In this document: positions 1 through 7,498 of the stretch, piece after piece
Layout of the letters: every line of letters begins with the position of its first letter
Position numbering within the stretch: the first letter of the stretch is position 1
DNA from: Bacteroidales bacterium UBA3856
Lineage (GTDB): Bacteria > Bacteroidota > Bacteroidia > Bacteroidales > UBA932
Length of the DNA stretch: 13,779 bases
Direction of reading: 5' to 3'
Assembly (NCBI GenBank): GCA_002392525.1
Contig: DGHE01000160.1
Span: 1 to 13,779, forward strand
Program-made: the position numbers and the translations under genes
The notes under the pieces: model-generated
Seen by the model: the letters and a program-made list of their open reading frames with translations, nothing else
Told to the model about the DNA's origin: nothing
The model's database searches: none

Positions 1-2
1 GC

Positions 3-1982
3 AAGATGTGGACCGTACTCAGCTGTCCCACCGAGGGCCTGGAGTTCGACGCCAAAGCCCTGCACATGATTGACGTGGATGCCGATGGCCGCATCCGCGT
101 GGACGAAGTTATCAAAACTTCGCAGTGGCTCACCCGTGTCATCCGGGATGCCAACCTTCTTCTGAAAGAGGCCGACAGCCTCAGGCTCGATGACTTCAAT
201 GTCGATGACCCCGACGGCGCACGTCTCCAGGCATCGGCCCGCCAGATCCTGAAAAACCTGGGCCTCGAGAAAGACGAGATTTCCCTCGCCGATACGGCCG
301 ACAACGTGAAGATCTTCGCCGGCACCCGCTTCAACGGTGACGGCATCATCACGCCGGCCAGCGCCTCCGACAAGGCTACCGCAACGCTCATCGAGACCAT
401 CGCCGGCATCGCCAGCGCCGTAGACCGCAGCGGCGTCCCCGGCATTACCGCAGACCATATCGAGGCCTTCTACACCGCCTGCGAGGAGTATTCCGAGTGG
501 CAGCACGCCGCCGGCGGAGAAATCTTCCCCTTCGGCGACAAGACCGCCGATGCCCTCGCCGCCGTAGACGCCGTGAAGGAAAAGGTGGCCGATTATTTCA
601 TGCGCTGCAAGCTCATCGGTTTTGACGCCGCCCTCGCCGGCGCCGTGGACGTGAGCGTGGAAAAGATTGCCGGCATCGAAGGCAGTCTGGCCGCATCGGC
701 CGATGAAATTGCCAAGCAGCCGCTGGCAAAGCCCACCGCAGACGGAAAACTGGACTTCGCGGCCGTGAACCCCGCCTGGAAGGCCGCCATGCAGGCCGTG
801 ACCGCCCTCACGGGTGTGGGAGCAAAACCCGTCACCGAAGACGACTGGGCGGCGCTCCTTACCAAACTGGCCCCTTACTGCACCTGGCTCTCGGCCAAGA
901 AAGGCGCAGTCGTGGAGTCTCTGGGCCTTGGCGCCGTAGAAGCCATCCTCAAGGATAACAAGAAAGCGGCCCTTCTCAATCTCGTCGAGAAAGACAAGGC
1001 CGAGGAAGCCAATGCCCTTTCCATCGAAGAAGTGGACAAGGTACTGCGTCTTAACAAGTACTTCTACCGCTTCCTTAATAATTATGTGGTACTTGCCGAT
1101 TTCTATGATCCCACCCGCAAGGCCATTTTCCAGGCCGGAACGCTGTTCATCGACCAGCGCAGCACCGACCTCTGCATCAAGGTGGCCGGTCCTTCTCCGG
1201 AGATTTCCTCGCTCAGCGGCATGTACATCCTGTACTGCGCCTGCACCAGCGAGAAACTGGGCAAGAGCTTCAACATTGCCGCCGTGCTCACGGACGGTGA
1301 CGTGGACGGCCTCCGTGAAGGCAAGAACGCTGTCTTCTATGATCGCGACGGAAACGACTATACCGCCAAGGTGGTGGCCATCGTGGACAACCCCGTCTCC
1401 ATCCGCCAGGCCTTCTGGGCCCCGTACAAGAAAGTGGCCCGCATGATCAACGACAAGATTGACAAGAAAGCGGCAGAGAAGAATGAGAAATCCATGTCGG
1501 GCCTCACTGAAGTGACCAATCAGGCTACGGACGGAAAGACTCCCGCCATCGCTTCCACCTTCGATATTGCCAAGTTCGCCGGCATCTTTGCCGCCATCGG
1601 CATGGCCATCGGCTATATCGGCGCGTTCCTTACTTCCCTTGCGACGGGCATCAGGGAAACTCCTTTCTGGCAGTTGGTGCTCATCCTTGTCGGCCTCATG
1701 CTCCTTATTTCCGGTCCTTCCATGTTCATTGCCTGGAGAAAGATTCGTGGGCGTGACCTGGGTCCCATCCTCAATGCCAACGGCTGGGCCATCAATGCCA
1801 GCGCCCTGGTGCGTGCCCAGTTTGGCAAGACGCTCACCTCGCTGGCCAAGTATCCTTCTCTCACCGCCGTGGATCCCGCCGCCCGTGCCCAGCGCACCCG
1901 CAGGTGGATCTATGGAATCCTGGCTGTCCTGTGCATCATCGCCGGCATTCTCATCGGAACCGGCATCATTAAGCTCTGGTGA
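3..1982 (+). CDS. EF-hand-containing membrane protein, 5'-truncated, function unknown
   Basis: The reading frame is open to the left edge of the window. The first ATG, at 6, has no leader and appears internal, because I recall related Bacteroidota proteins carrying extra residues before a matching W-x-x-L-x-C-P segment. I therefore treat the gene as partial. Counting from that Met, residues 23-34 (DVDADGRIRVDE) form a textbook EF-hand calcium loop with D23, D25, D27, G28, I30 and E34. A second, degenerate loop (FNGDGIIT) lies near residue 110. The middle is Ala/Lys-rich and mostly helical, with no enzyme motif I recognise. Three hydrophobic helices close the protein, at about 525-547, 553-577 and 634-655. 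The positive charges between helices 2 and 3 (RKIRGR, RTRR) suggest that loop, and so the large N-terminal part, is cytoplasmic. The stop overlaps the next gene's ATG by one base, implying an operon. Calcium binding is an inference; function is unknown. Confidence 0.8.
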   Translation, partial: KMWTVLSCPTEGLEFDAKALHMIDVDADGRIRVDEVIKTSQWLTRVIRDANLLLKEADSLRLDDFNVDDPDGARLQASARQILKNLGLEKDEISLADTADNVKIFAGTRFNGDGIITPASASDKATATLIETIAGIASAVDRSGVPGITADHIEAFYTACEEYSEWQHAAGGEIFPFGDKTADALAAVDAVKEKVADYFMRCKLIGFDAALAGAVDVSVEKIAGIEGSLAASADEIAKQPLAKPTADGKLDFAAVNPAWKAAMQAVTALTGVGAKPVTEDDWAALLTKLAPYCTWLSAKKGAVVESLGLGAVEAILKDNKKAALLNLVEKDKAEEANALSIEEVDKVLRLNKYFYRFLNNYVVLADFYDPTRKAIFQAGTLFIDQRSTDLCIKVAGPSPEISSLSGMYILYCACTSEKLGKSFNIAAVLTDGDVDGLREGKNAVFYDRDGNDYTAKVVAIVDNPVSIRQAFWAPYKKVARMINDKIDKKAAEKNEKSMSGLTEVTNQATDGKTPAIASTFDIAKFAGIFAAIGMAIGYIGAFLTSLATGIRETPFWQLVLILVGLMLLISGPSMFIAWRKIRGRDLGPILNANGWAINASALVRAQFGKTLTSLAKYPSLTAVDPAARAQRTRRWIYGILAVLCIIAGILIGTGIIKLW

Positions 1983-3133
1983 TGGAAACCAATTTCCCGT
2001 ATGCCCAATATGTGACCGGCCGTAATTTCGTGGGACGGAGGTCCGACGTGACACTTCTCGGGAACCTGCTCACCCAGGGAGAACACGTGGTGCTGAGCGA
2101 GCCCCCCAAGACCGGGAAAACCTCGCTCATCCAGCAAACGCTCTATTCCCTGCGCGTAAAAGGGGTTACGTTTACGGTCGGCCAGTTATCGGCCCTCAAT
2201 ATCCGCACACCGGAAGATTTCCTGCTGCGGCTGGGTGCGACGCTTTTTCTCATGGCTGGCGCTACTCCCTCCGATTTCGCAGGCCTTTGTGCCCGGTATC
2301 TGGACGGAACGCACTTTGTCTTTGACCCCGTTGCCTACGAGTCTGAAGGCCGTGTCCTTTCCCTTGCCTGGGACTTGGAGTCCTCCGACGTAAAGGCGCT
2401 TCTGGACCTGCCCTTCCGCCTGGCGCAAGACAGGGGAGACCGCTTTATCCTCATTATCGACGAGTTCCAGTGCCTGACTGCCCTCGATGATCCCGATGCC
2501 ATCCTGCGTCCTCTGTCGCAGTCCCTCAAGGAAAACCGGGATAACCGTCGCTTCTCCTATATCTTCTGCGGGTCGGGCGTCAATGCCATGAAACACATTT
2601 TCCATGGCAGCCTGCTGTTTAACAGGCAAGTAGAGCGGGTAAAGCTTTCTCCTGTAGACGAGATTGAGATGGCCGACCACATTCACCGGGGCTTCACGTC
2701 GGCCGGTAAGGTTGTGGAGAAAGAACTGCTGCAGGGGGCGTGCCGCCTGTTCCGAGGCCACTTGTGGTATATCAACCACTTTGCCTCCATCTGCGACGGC
2801 ATGACGCGCGGCTACCTCATGGAGCCGGGTCTTGTGGATGCCCTGGCTTCCCTTATCTCGGTGCACGAGCCCCGCTTTATAGATATCATGAGCGGGCTCA
2901 CCACGCACCAGGTCAATCTCCTGAAGGCTACGGTAGAAGGCGTTACGCGCTTTTCCAGCGCCGAGGTTATCCGGCAGTACGGCCTTAACTCGTCGGCCAA
3001 CGTAAAGCGCGTGAAGGATGCCCTCATGAAAAAGGAAGTGCTGGAGTTTGACGAGGACGACAAGCCCACCATCATCGACCCCCTGTTCGAGTACTGGGTC
3101 AAGAAGTATTACTTCGAAATGAAGGAAGCATGA
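1982..3133 (+). CDS. AAA-type ATPase (archaeal ATPase family) with C-terminal winged helix
   Basis: This is a predicted cytoplasmic ATPase of 383 residues, resembling the archaeal-type ATPase_2 family (PF01637). It begins with the family's F-V-G-R-R box (16-20). A P-loop follows at 40-48 (EPPKTGKTS), where the usual first glycine is replaced. Walker B is at 156-161 (ILIIDE), and a strand ending in CGSG (about 193-199) suits a sensor. The last 65 or so residues look like a winged helix (FSSAEVIRQYGL, then a basic helix) ending in DPLFEYWVKKYY, typical of this family's C-terminus. I chose ATG 1982 over the in-frame GTG at 1979 because it forms the TGATG stop/start junction with the upstream gene. 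Its own stop overlaps the SIR2 start. Such ATPases occur as housekeeping, mobile-element and toxin-linked proteins, and nothing here settles which. Partnership with the upstream membrane protein is inferred only from the overlap. Confidence 0.85.
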   Translation: METNFPYAQYVTGRNFVGRRSDVTLLGNLLTQGEHVVLSEPPKTGKTSLIQQTLYSLRVKGVTFTVGQLSALNIRTPEDFLLRLGATLFLMAGATPSDFAGLCARYLDGTHFVFDPVAYESEGRVLSLAWDLESSDVKALLDLPFRLAQDRGDRFILIIDEFQCLTALDDPDAILRPLSQSLKENRDNRRFSYIFCGSGVNAMKHIFHGSLLFNRQVERVKLSPVDEIEMADHIHRGFTSAGKVVEKELLQGACRLFRGHLWYINHFASICDGMTRGYLMEPGLVDALASLISVHEPRFIDIMSGLTTHQVNLLKATVEGVTRFSSAEVIRQYGLNSSANVKRVKDALMKKEVLEFDEDDKPTIIDPLFEYWVKKYYFEMKEA

Positions 3134-3834
3134 AAAAGAGAATCGTTGTGTTGACAGGAGCCGGTGTCTCGGCCGAAAGCGGCTTTGCCACGTTCCGGGA
3201 TACCGGCGGCCTGTGGGAACAGTATGACGTGAATGACGTCGCCTCCATCGAGGGCTGGTACCGCAACCGTGCGCTGGTGCTGGACTTCTACAACCAGCGG
3301 CGTACCCAGCTCAAGGACGCCAAACCCAATGCGGCCCATGAGGCCATTGCAGCCCTGGAGAAATCCTATGACGTAGACGTGATTACCCAGAACGTGGACA
3401 ACCTCCATGAGCGTGCCGGTTCTACCCGTGTGCTGCATCTTCACGGAGAACTCACCAAGGTAAGGCCGGAAAACGGTATCTACGACCGCACCGCCTCCGA
3501 GGCTGAGGTCATCGATGTGGGCTATGAACCCGTGGTACTGGGAGACCTGGCCCCGAACGGCAGCCAGCTGCGTCCGCACATCGTTTTCTTCGGAGAGGCT
3601 GTTCCCAATATAGAAAAAGCCATCGACCTGGTTTCCCGGGCCGATGTCCTTCTCATTGTGGGTTCCTCGCTGCAGGTATATCCTGCGGCCGGGCTGTATC
3701 GCTATGCGGGTAACGAGTGCCCTATCTATGTAATCGATCCCAAACCGGTTCCCATCATGGACCCCCGGGTGACGTTCATCCAGGATGTTGCGTCCAAGGG
3801 GATGTCCCGGTTCGTTTCCCTTCTGGAGGCTTAG
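3130..3834 (+). CDS. SIR2-family NAD-dependent protein deacylase, zinc-less, class III-like
   Basis: This 234-residue sirtuin is predicted to remove acyl groups from lysines using NAD+, in the cytoplasm. All core motifs are present: GAGVSAESG at 10-18, FRD at 22-24, TQNVDNLH at 86-93, catalytic H105 in HLHGEL, FFGE at 153-156, and GSSLQVYPAA at 178-187. Y54 and R57 (FYNQRR) match the Tyr-x-x-Arg pair that binds succinyl or malonyl lysine in class III sirtuins such as SIRT5 and CobB. The region that normally carries the four zinc cysteines (about 108-150) has none, and the only cysteine is C197. I recall this zinc-less form as common among Bacteroidota, so it is probably a real subfamily rather than a damaged gene. 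The ATG overlaps the ATPase stop (ATGA), so translation is probably coupled. The stop overlaps the convergent receptor gene by four bases. Desuccinylase activity is inferred. Confidence 0.93.
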   Translation: MKKRIVVLTGAGVSAESGFATFRDTGGLWEQYDVNDVASIEGWYRNRALVLDFYNQRRTQLKDAKPNAAHEAIAALEKSYDVDVITQNVDNLHERAGSTRVLHLHGELTKVRPENGIYDRTASEAEVIDVGYEPVVLGDLAPNGSQLRPHIVFFGEAVPNIEKAIDLVSRADVLLIVGSSLQVYPAAGLYRYAGNECPIYVIDPKPVPIMDPRVTFIQDVASKGMSRFVSLLEA

Positions 3835-6800
3835 AACCGGCGTCCGCCGCCAAATCCGCCCATACCGCCACGGAAACCGCCGCCCATAGGGCCGCCGGCA
3901 CCGGGACGGAAGCCGCCTCTGTTCCCGCCGCCGAAGCTGCCGAAGCGCCAGGTGAGGGTGAGCATGATGTATCGGCCCAGGGTGTTGTTACGCGTTTCCT
4001 GATAGTAGTTGTCGGTGATATTCACCCTCAGGTTCTTGGACTGGTCCAGAATGTCGTAGGCATTCAGGGACAGGGTGGCCTGGCGGTGGAACAGCGGAGT
4101 GGAAATCTTGGCGTTCCATACCAGCTGGGGATCCTGCGGGGTGGTATAGCCGTTGTACCAGCGGTAGCTGGCATCGGTGCTCAGTTCAATTCCGCTCTGC
4201 CCGATAGTCCACTTGACGGAACCGCGTACCTGGTTGTTCCAGGTGGCGGCCGTGGCGGCCTGCACGGTGTACCAGGGCTTGCTCACACGGGTGCTTCCGG
4301 TTGCCTGCAGTTCCAGGTAGTCTGAACGGTAGGTGAGGGACAGGCGCTCCATTACGGAGAGGCTGCGGGTGGTGTTGTCCAGAAAGTTCTTGTCCCACAG
4401 GGCATTGCTTCCCTCAAAGTAATCCTGGTGGAATTTCTCGTAGTTGAAACTGTCGGCCGTGAGGTAATCGCTCATGTCCAGGTTGCTCTTGCCCACGAAG
4501 CTGCCGCTCTTGGAATAGGAGGCGTTGGTCATGTTGGAGATAGAGAAGTTGGACTTGGCGATAGGAGCGTTGAGGGAGACGCGCAGGCTGCCGTTATAGG
4601 TGTTGTGGCCGTTGACGGGGAAACTGTACTGTCGGCCGTTGTTGTCGTACCAGGCTGCGTTGGTAATAGGATTCTGCGTCATGCCGCCCTGCAGGTTGAT
4701 GCGCAGGGAGAAGAAGGTCTGGCGGTTGGAGATTTCCCACTCGTTGCGGAGGTTGTGGCTGAAGTAGGGCGTAAGGTAAGGGTTGCCCAGGCTCATGCTC
4801 AGCGGGTTGGAGTTGTCCATGACGGGCATCAGTTGGCTGGTGGAGGGCTGGCTGCTGCGGCCGTTGTAGAACAGGCGTACGTTGGAGTTCTCGTTGAAGT
4901 CGTAGAAGACCATGGCACGGGGAGCGAAATTCCAGACCTTGCTGTTGTACTCCTTTCCGTTGGTCATGTTGTAGGTGTTGGTGGGGACGGCCGATACACC
5001 CAGCTGGGCGCGGGCCGCCTCGTTCTGGTACATGAAGGCCAGGCCGATGCTCTGGTTGAGGTTGCGGTTGACGATGTTGTTGGTGTAGGTGTCATCCTTC
5101 ACTTCGCCCTCGGCGGTGTAGGGGAGGGCGCCGCCCATGCCCAGGGTAAAGGCATCGGGAGCCCAGTTGTAGGCACCGCTGTTGTATACCAGCTTGTTGC
5201 TCTCAGATACGGCGTAGTTCACGTTGTAACTGCCTTCCAGGTAGAAGTAACCGCCCAGGGGCTCGGTGTAGACCAGACGGGCGCCCACAGACTGGGATTT
5301 GGAGCTCTGAGCCACGCGCTGGTTAATCTGGGTGCCGGCAAGGGCATTGCCGTCGGTGTCGAACAGCGTGTTGGTGAGCGACTGGTTGTAACCGTCCATC
5401 ACGTTGTTGGACAGGTTCCAGGTTACGTTCACGGAAATGGTACGGCCGGGGATGAACAGGCGCTGGCGAAGGAGAAGGAAACCGCTGCTGCTCCAGTTGC
5501 GGTTGTCGCCGGAATTGTTGGTGAAACCGCTGTTGGTCTTGTTCACGGTGCCGTCGGCCGCCTTGGTGTCGGTGTCGAAGAGGCTCTGCTGGATGTAGCT
5601 TCCGTTACCAAAGTTGAACTGGGGCTGGAAGAGGATGGAGGTGTTCTCGGAGAACTTATGGTCCAGGCGGACGCCAAAGCGGTGGCCGTTGGTGAAGCGG
5701 TTGCTCAGACCGTCGGTGCTGCTGACGAGGGTGCTGCCATCGTCACGGTAGGTTTCCTTGTAAGTATTCTCCGTTACGTCTACGTCGGAACCGGTATACA
5801 TGTAGTTGGCACCCAGCTGCATCTTGTTGTCGAAGAGGTCCCAGTTGCCGTTGATACCGGCGTTCCAGGAAGTGGTGATGCCGTTGCCGCCACCAAAGCC
5901 GCCGCCGAATCCGCCGCCACGGCCCATCATGCCGCCGCCGCCCATCATGCCGCCCATCATGTTGCCCACGAGGTCGGTAAAGCCGCGGTTGTTGGTGTTG
6001 TTGGCACCGGCGATGATGCTGAGCTGGGAACCTTCCGTGAAGCGGCCCACCATGAGGTTGCTCTGGAAGCGCCAGTCATTCATGGCCTTCGCGCTAGTGG
6101 GAACGTCGTGGCCGCCGCCGGCCTGCAGGTTTCCGAAGACGCCGTTCATCATGCCGCGCTGGACGCTGAGGTCGATGATGGTCTCGTCGTTGCCGTCGTC
6201 AATGCCGGTGAACTCTGCCTGCTCGCTCTTTTTCTTCACCACCTTCACCTTTTCGACAAGCTTGGCGGGGATGTTCTTGGAAGCCAGCTGAGGGTCGTCC
6301 ATGAAGAAGGTCTTGCCGTCAATCATGATCTTGTTGATGGTCTCGCCGTTGGCGGTGATGTTGCCGCTCTCGTCCACTTCCACGCCGGGAAGCTTCTTCA
6401 GGAGGTCTTCCAGCATGTTGTCGTCGGAGATCTTGAAGGAAGAGGCATTGTACTCCACGGTGTCCTTCTTGATGACGATGGGATTACCCACGGCGCTGAC
6501 CGATGCGGCGTCCAGCACTTCCTGGTCCAGCGCCATCTTGATAATGCCGAGGTCCATATCGGCCTTCACTTCCACCACCTGCTCGCTGGGCTTGTAGCCC
6601 AGGATTTCTGCCTTGACGGTGTACTTGCCGGCACGTACCTTTTCCAGGACGGCCTTACCCTTGGCGTCGGTGAGGGTGTACTTGGGCTGCCCTTTTTCCG
6701 GGGTGGCCGATACCGTGGCAAACCCTACGGGCTCGCCGTTCGATGCATCCTGTAACGTAAGGGAAATCTTGTAATTTTGAGCGCTGAGGCTGAGGGCGGT

Positions 6801-6839
6801 AAGGAGGCCTGCAAGGGCCACGAGGAGTCTTCTAACCAT
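3831..6839 (-). CDS. Outer-membrane beta-barrel receptor (TonB-dependent-receptor-like) with Gly-rich loop and tail
   Basis: This is a large outer-membrane barrel of 1002 residues. A signal peptide spans about 1-20 (cut near LSLSA/QN). A carboxypeptidase-regulatory-like domain follows (about 23-105), then a plug-like domain (about 115-225, with LEDLLKKLPGVEVD and INKIMIDGKTFF), and then a long Asn/Tyr/Ser-rich barrel. This architecture fits the Bacteroidota outer-membrane beta-barrel family (OMP_b-brl_3, PF14905) rather than SusC: the SusC-type plug motif and a SusD partner are missing. Two low-complexity segments stand out: a Gly/Met-rich stretch at about 292-320, near the start of the barrel, and a 36-residue Gly/Arg/Phe tail (967-1002) after the final strand LTLTWRF. 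Substrate is unknown; peptide, metal or siderophore are all possible. The start is the only Met before the signal peptide. ruvC lies 60 bases upstream on the same strand and no TAnnTTTG promoter is visible between them, so read-through from ruvC is plausible. Confidence 0.9.
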   Translation of the reverse strand: MVRRLLVALAGLLTALSLSAQNYKISLTLQDASNGEPVGFATVSATPEKGQPKYTLTDAKGKAVLEKVRAGKYTVKAEILGYKPSEQVVEVKADMDLGIIKMALDQEVLDAASVSAVGNPIVIKKDTVEYNASSFKISDDNMLEDLLKKLPGVEVDESGNITANGETINKIMIDGKTFFMDDPQLASKNIPAKLVEKVKVVKKKSEQAEFTGIDDGNDETIIDLSVQRGMMNGVFGNLQAGGGHDVPTSAKAMNDWRFQSNLMVGRFTEGSQLSIIAGANNTNNRGFTDLVGNMMGGMMGGGGMMGRGGGFGGGFGGGNGITTSWNAGINGNWDLFDNKMQLGANYMYTGSDVDVTENTYKETYRDDGSTLVSSTDGLSNRFTNGHRFGVRLDHKFSENTSILFQPQFNFGNGSYIQQSLFDTDTKAADGTVNKTNSGFTNNSGDNRNWSSSGFLLLRQRLFIPGRTISVNVTWNLSNNVMDGYNQSLTNTLFDTDGNALAGTQINQRVAQSSKSQSVGARLVYTEPLGGYFYLEGSYNVNYAVSESNKLVYNSGAYNWAPDAFTLGMGGALPYTAEGEVKDDTYTNNIVNRNLNQSIGLAFMYQNEAARAQLGVSAVPTNTYNMTNGKEYNSKVWNFAPRAMVFYDFNENSNVRLFYNGRSSQPSTSQLMPVMDNSNPLSMSLGNPYLTPYFSHNLRNEWEISNRQTFFSLRINLQGGMTQNPITNAAWYDNNGRQYSFPVNGHNTYNGSLRVSLNAPIAKSNFSISNMTNASYSKSGSFVGKSNLDMSDYLTADSFNYEKFHQDYFEGSNALWDKNFLDNTTRSLSVMERLSLTYRSDYLELQATGSTRVSKPWYTVQAATAATWNNQVRGSVKWTIGQSGIELSTDASYRWYNGYTTPQDPQLVWNAKISTPLFHRQATLSLNAYDILDQSKNLRVNITDNYYQETRNNTLGRYIMLTLTWRFGSFGGGNRGGFRPGAGGPMGGGFRGGMGGFGGGRRF

Positions 6840-6899
6840 ACTTTTTCTATAAAAACCGATTTCTTTGACACAGCGGTGGCGTCAAGGTTTAAAAAGATT

Positions 6900-7457
6900 T
6901 TAAGAAATTCTTTCGGGGTGGTCCTTGATGAACTGTTCCCAGCCGCCTTTGCCTTTTGCGGAGGCGAGGGGAGAAGAGGTTTCGTAGAAGTGGCAAAGGG
7001 CGATGGCAAGGGCGTCGGTGGCGTCCAGATGCCGGCTTTCCAGCTTTACGCCCAGGGTTTTCTCCAGCATGAGCTGCACCTGTTCCTTGGACGCGGCTCC
7101 GTTTCCTACGATGGCTTCCTTGGCCTTTCGGGGGGCGTATTCGGTGACGCTCTCCACACCGTATTCCTTGGCGGCCAGAATGGCTGCGCCCTGCGCGCGG
7201 CCCAGCTTGAGAACCACCTGCGCATTTTTCCCGTAGAAGGGGCTTTCGATGGCGAGCTCGGTGGGGTGGTAACTCCGGCAAACCTCGCCGATGCACTCGT
7301 AGATGGCCTGGAGCTTTGCGTAGGCATCCCCTTCCTTCCTGAGGTCCAGTACGCCCATATCCACGTAGGAGGCCTTCTTGCCCTCTACCCGGATAATGCC
7401 AAACCCCAGCAGCTGGGTTCCGGGGTCTATCCCCAGTATGATGCGTTCCTTTCCCAT
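6900..7457 (-). CDS. ruvC: Crossover junction endodeoxyribonuclease RuvC
   Basis: RuvC is the Holliday-junction resolvase. It works as a dimer with the RuvAB branch-migration motor and cuts recombination intermediates symmetrically, using Mg2+. The protein is 185 residues, close to the family norm. The four acidic catalytic residues are all visible: D11 in LGIDPG, E71 in AIESPFYG, and D145 and D148 in HLDATDALA. The KNAQVVLKLGRAQG segment (77-90), which belongs to the conserved core, is also intact. I start at ATG 7457 rather than the in-frame TTG at 7475: the six extra residues are not typical, and TTG 7475 would place a perfect -7 promoter element inside the gene. The gene is divergent from susC and sits upstream of the receptor gene. 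There is no sign of damage. Other ruv genes are not in the window. Confidence 0.97.
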   Translation of the reverse strand: MGKERIILGIDPGTQLLGFGIIRVEGKKASYVDMGVLDLRKEGDAYAKLQAIYECIGEVCRSYHPTELAIESPFYGKNAQVVLKLGRAQGAAILAAKEYGVESVTEYAPRKAKEAIVGNGAASKEQVQLMLEKTLGVKLESRHLDATDALAIALCHFYETSSPLASAKGKGGWEQFIKDHPERIS

Positions 7458-7464
7458 CGGCAGG

Positions 7465-7498
7465 CAAAGATACAAAACTTTGTCTCAAATGTTGCAAA
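7465..7498 (-). promoter_or_regulatory. Putative ruvC promoter (Bacteroidota type), near-leaderless
   Basis: On the minus strand TATCTTTG (7472 to 7465) is an exact TAnnTTTG -7 element. A TTTG at 7498 to 7495, at the end of a T-run, lies 22 bases upstream as a candidate -33 element. The spacer is at or slightly above the usual length. Only seven bases separate the -7 element from the ruvC ATG, so a start at the normal distance would leave almost no leader. The -33 element overlaps one copy of the CAWWTGTTGCA repeat. The call rests on consensus match only. Confidence 0.55.

Noticed and set aside
1979..1984. GTG at 1979 as the ATPase start
   Set aside because: The next codon is ATG, which gives a standard TGATG coupled junction; adding one residue by GTG has no support.
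3130..3834. The SIR2 gene as part of a phage-defence system with the adjacent ATPase
   Set aside because: The SIR2 is a short single-domain class III-like deacylase, not fused to a sensor or effector domain. The ATPase is a stand-alone archaeal-type protein, and no phage, integrase or other defence gene is nearby. Kept only as a side hypothesis.
4428..6755. 775-codon open frame on the + strand opposite the outer-membrane receptor
   Set aside because: It is in exact codon register with the receptor gene, so it is open only because that gene lacks TTA, CTA and TCA codons. Its product is a Val/His/Gly-rich low-complexity chain without motifs, while the minus-strand product has a signal peptide, plug and barrel.
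6865..6885. Inverted repeat TTGACAC/GCGTCAA between ruvC and the receptor gene, considered as a ruvC terminator
   Set aside because: The stem is seven pairs with one G-U, and the T-run on the minus strand begins about ten bases after the stem rather than directly behind it. Too weak to call.
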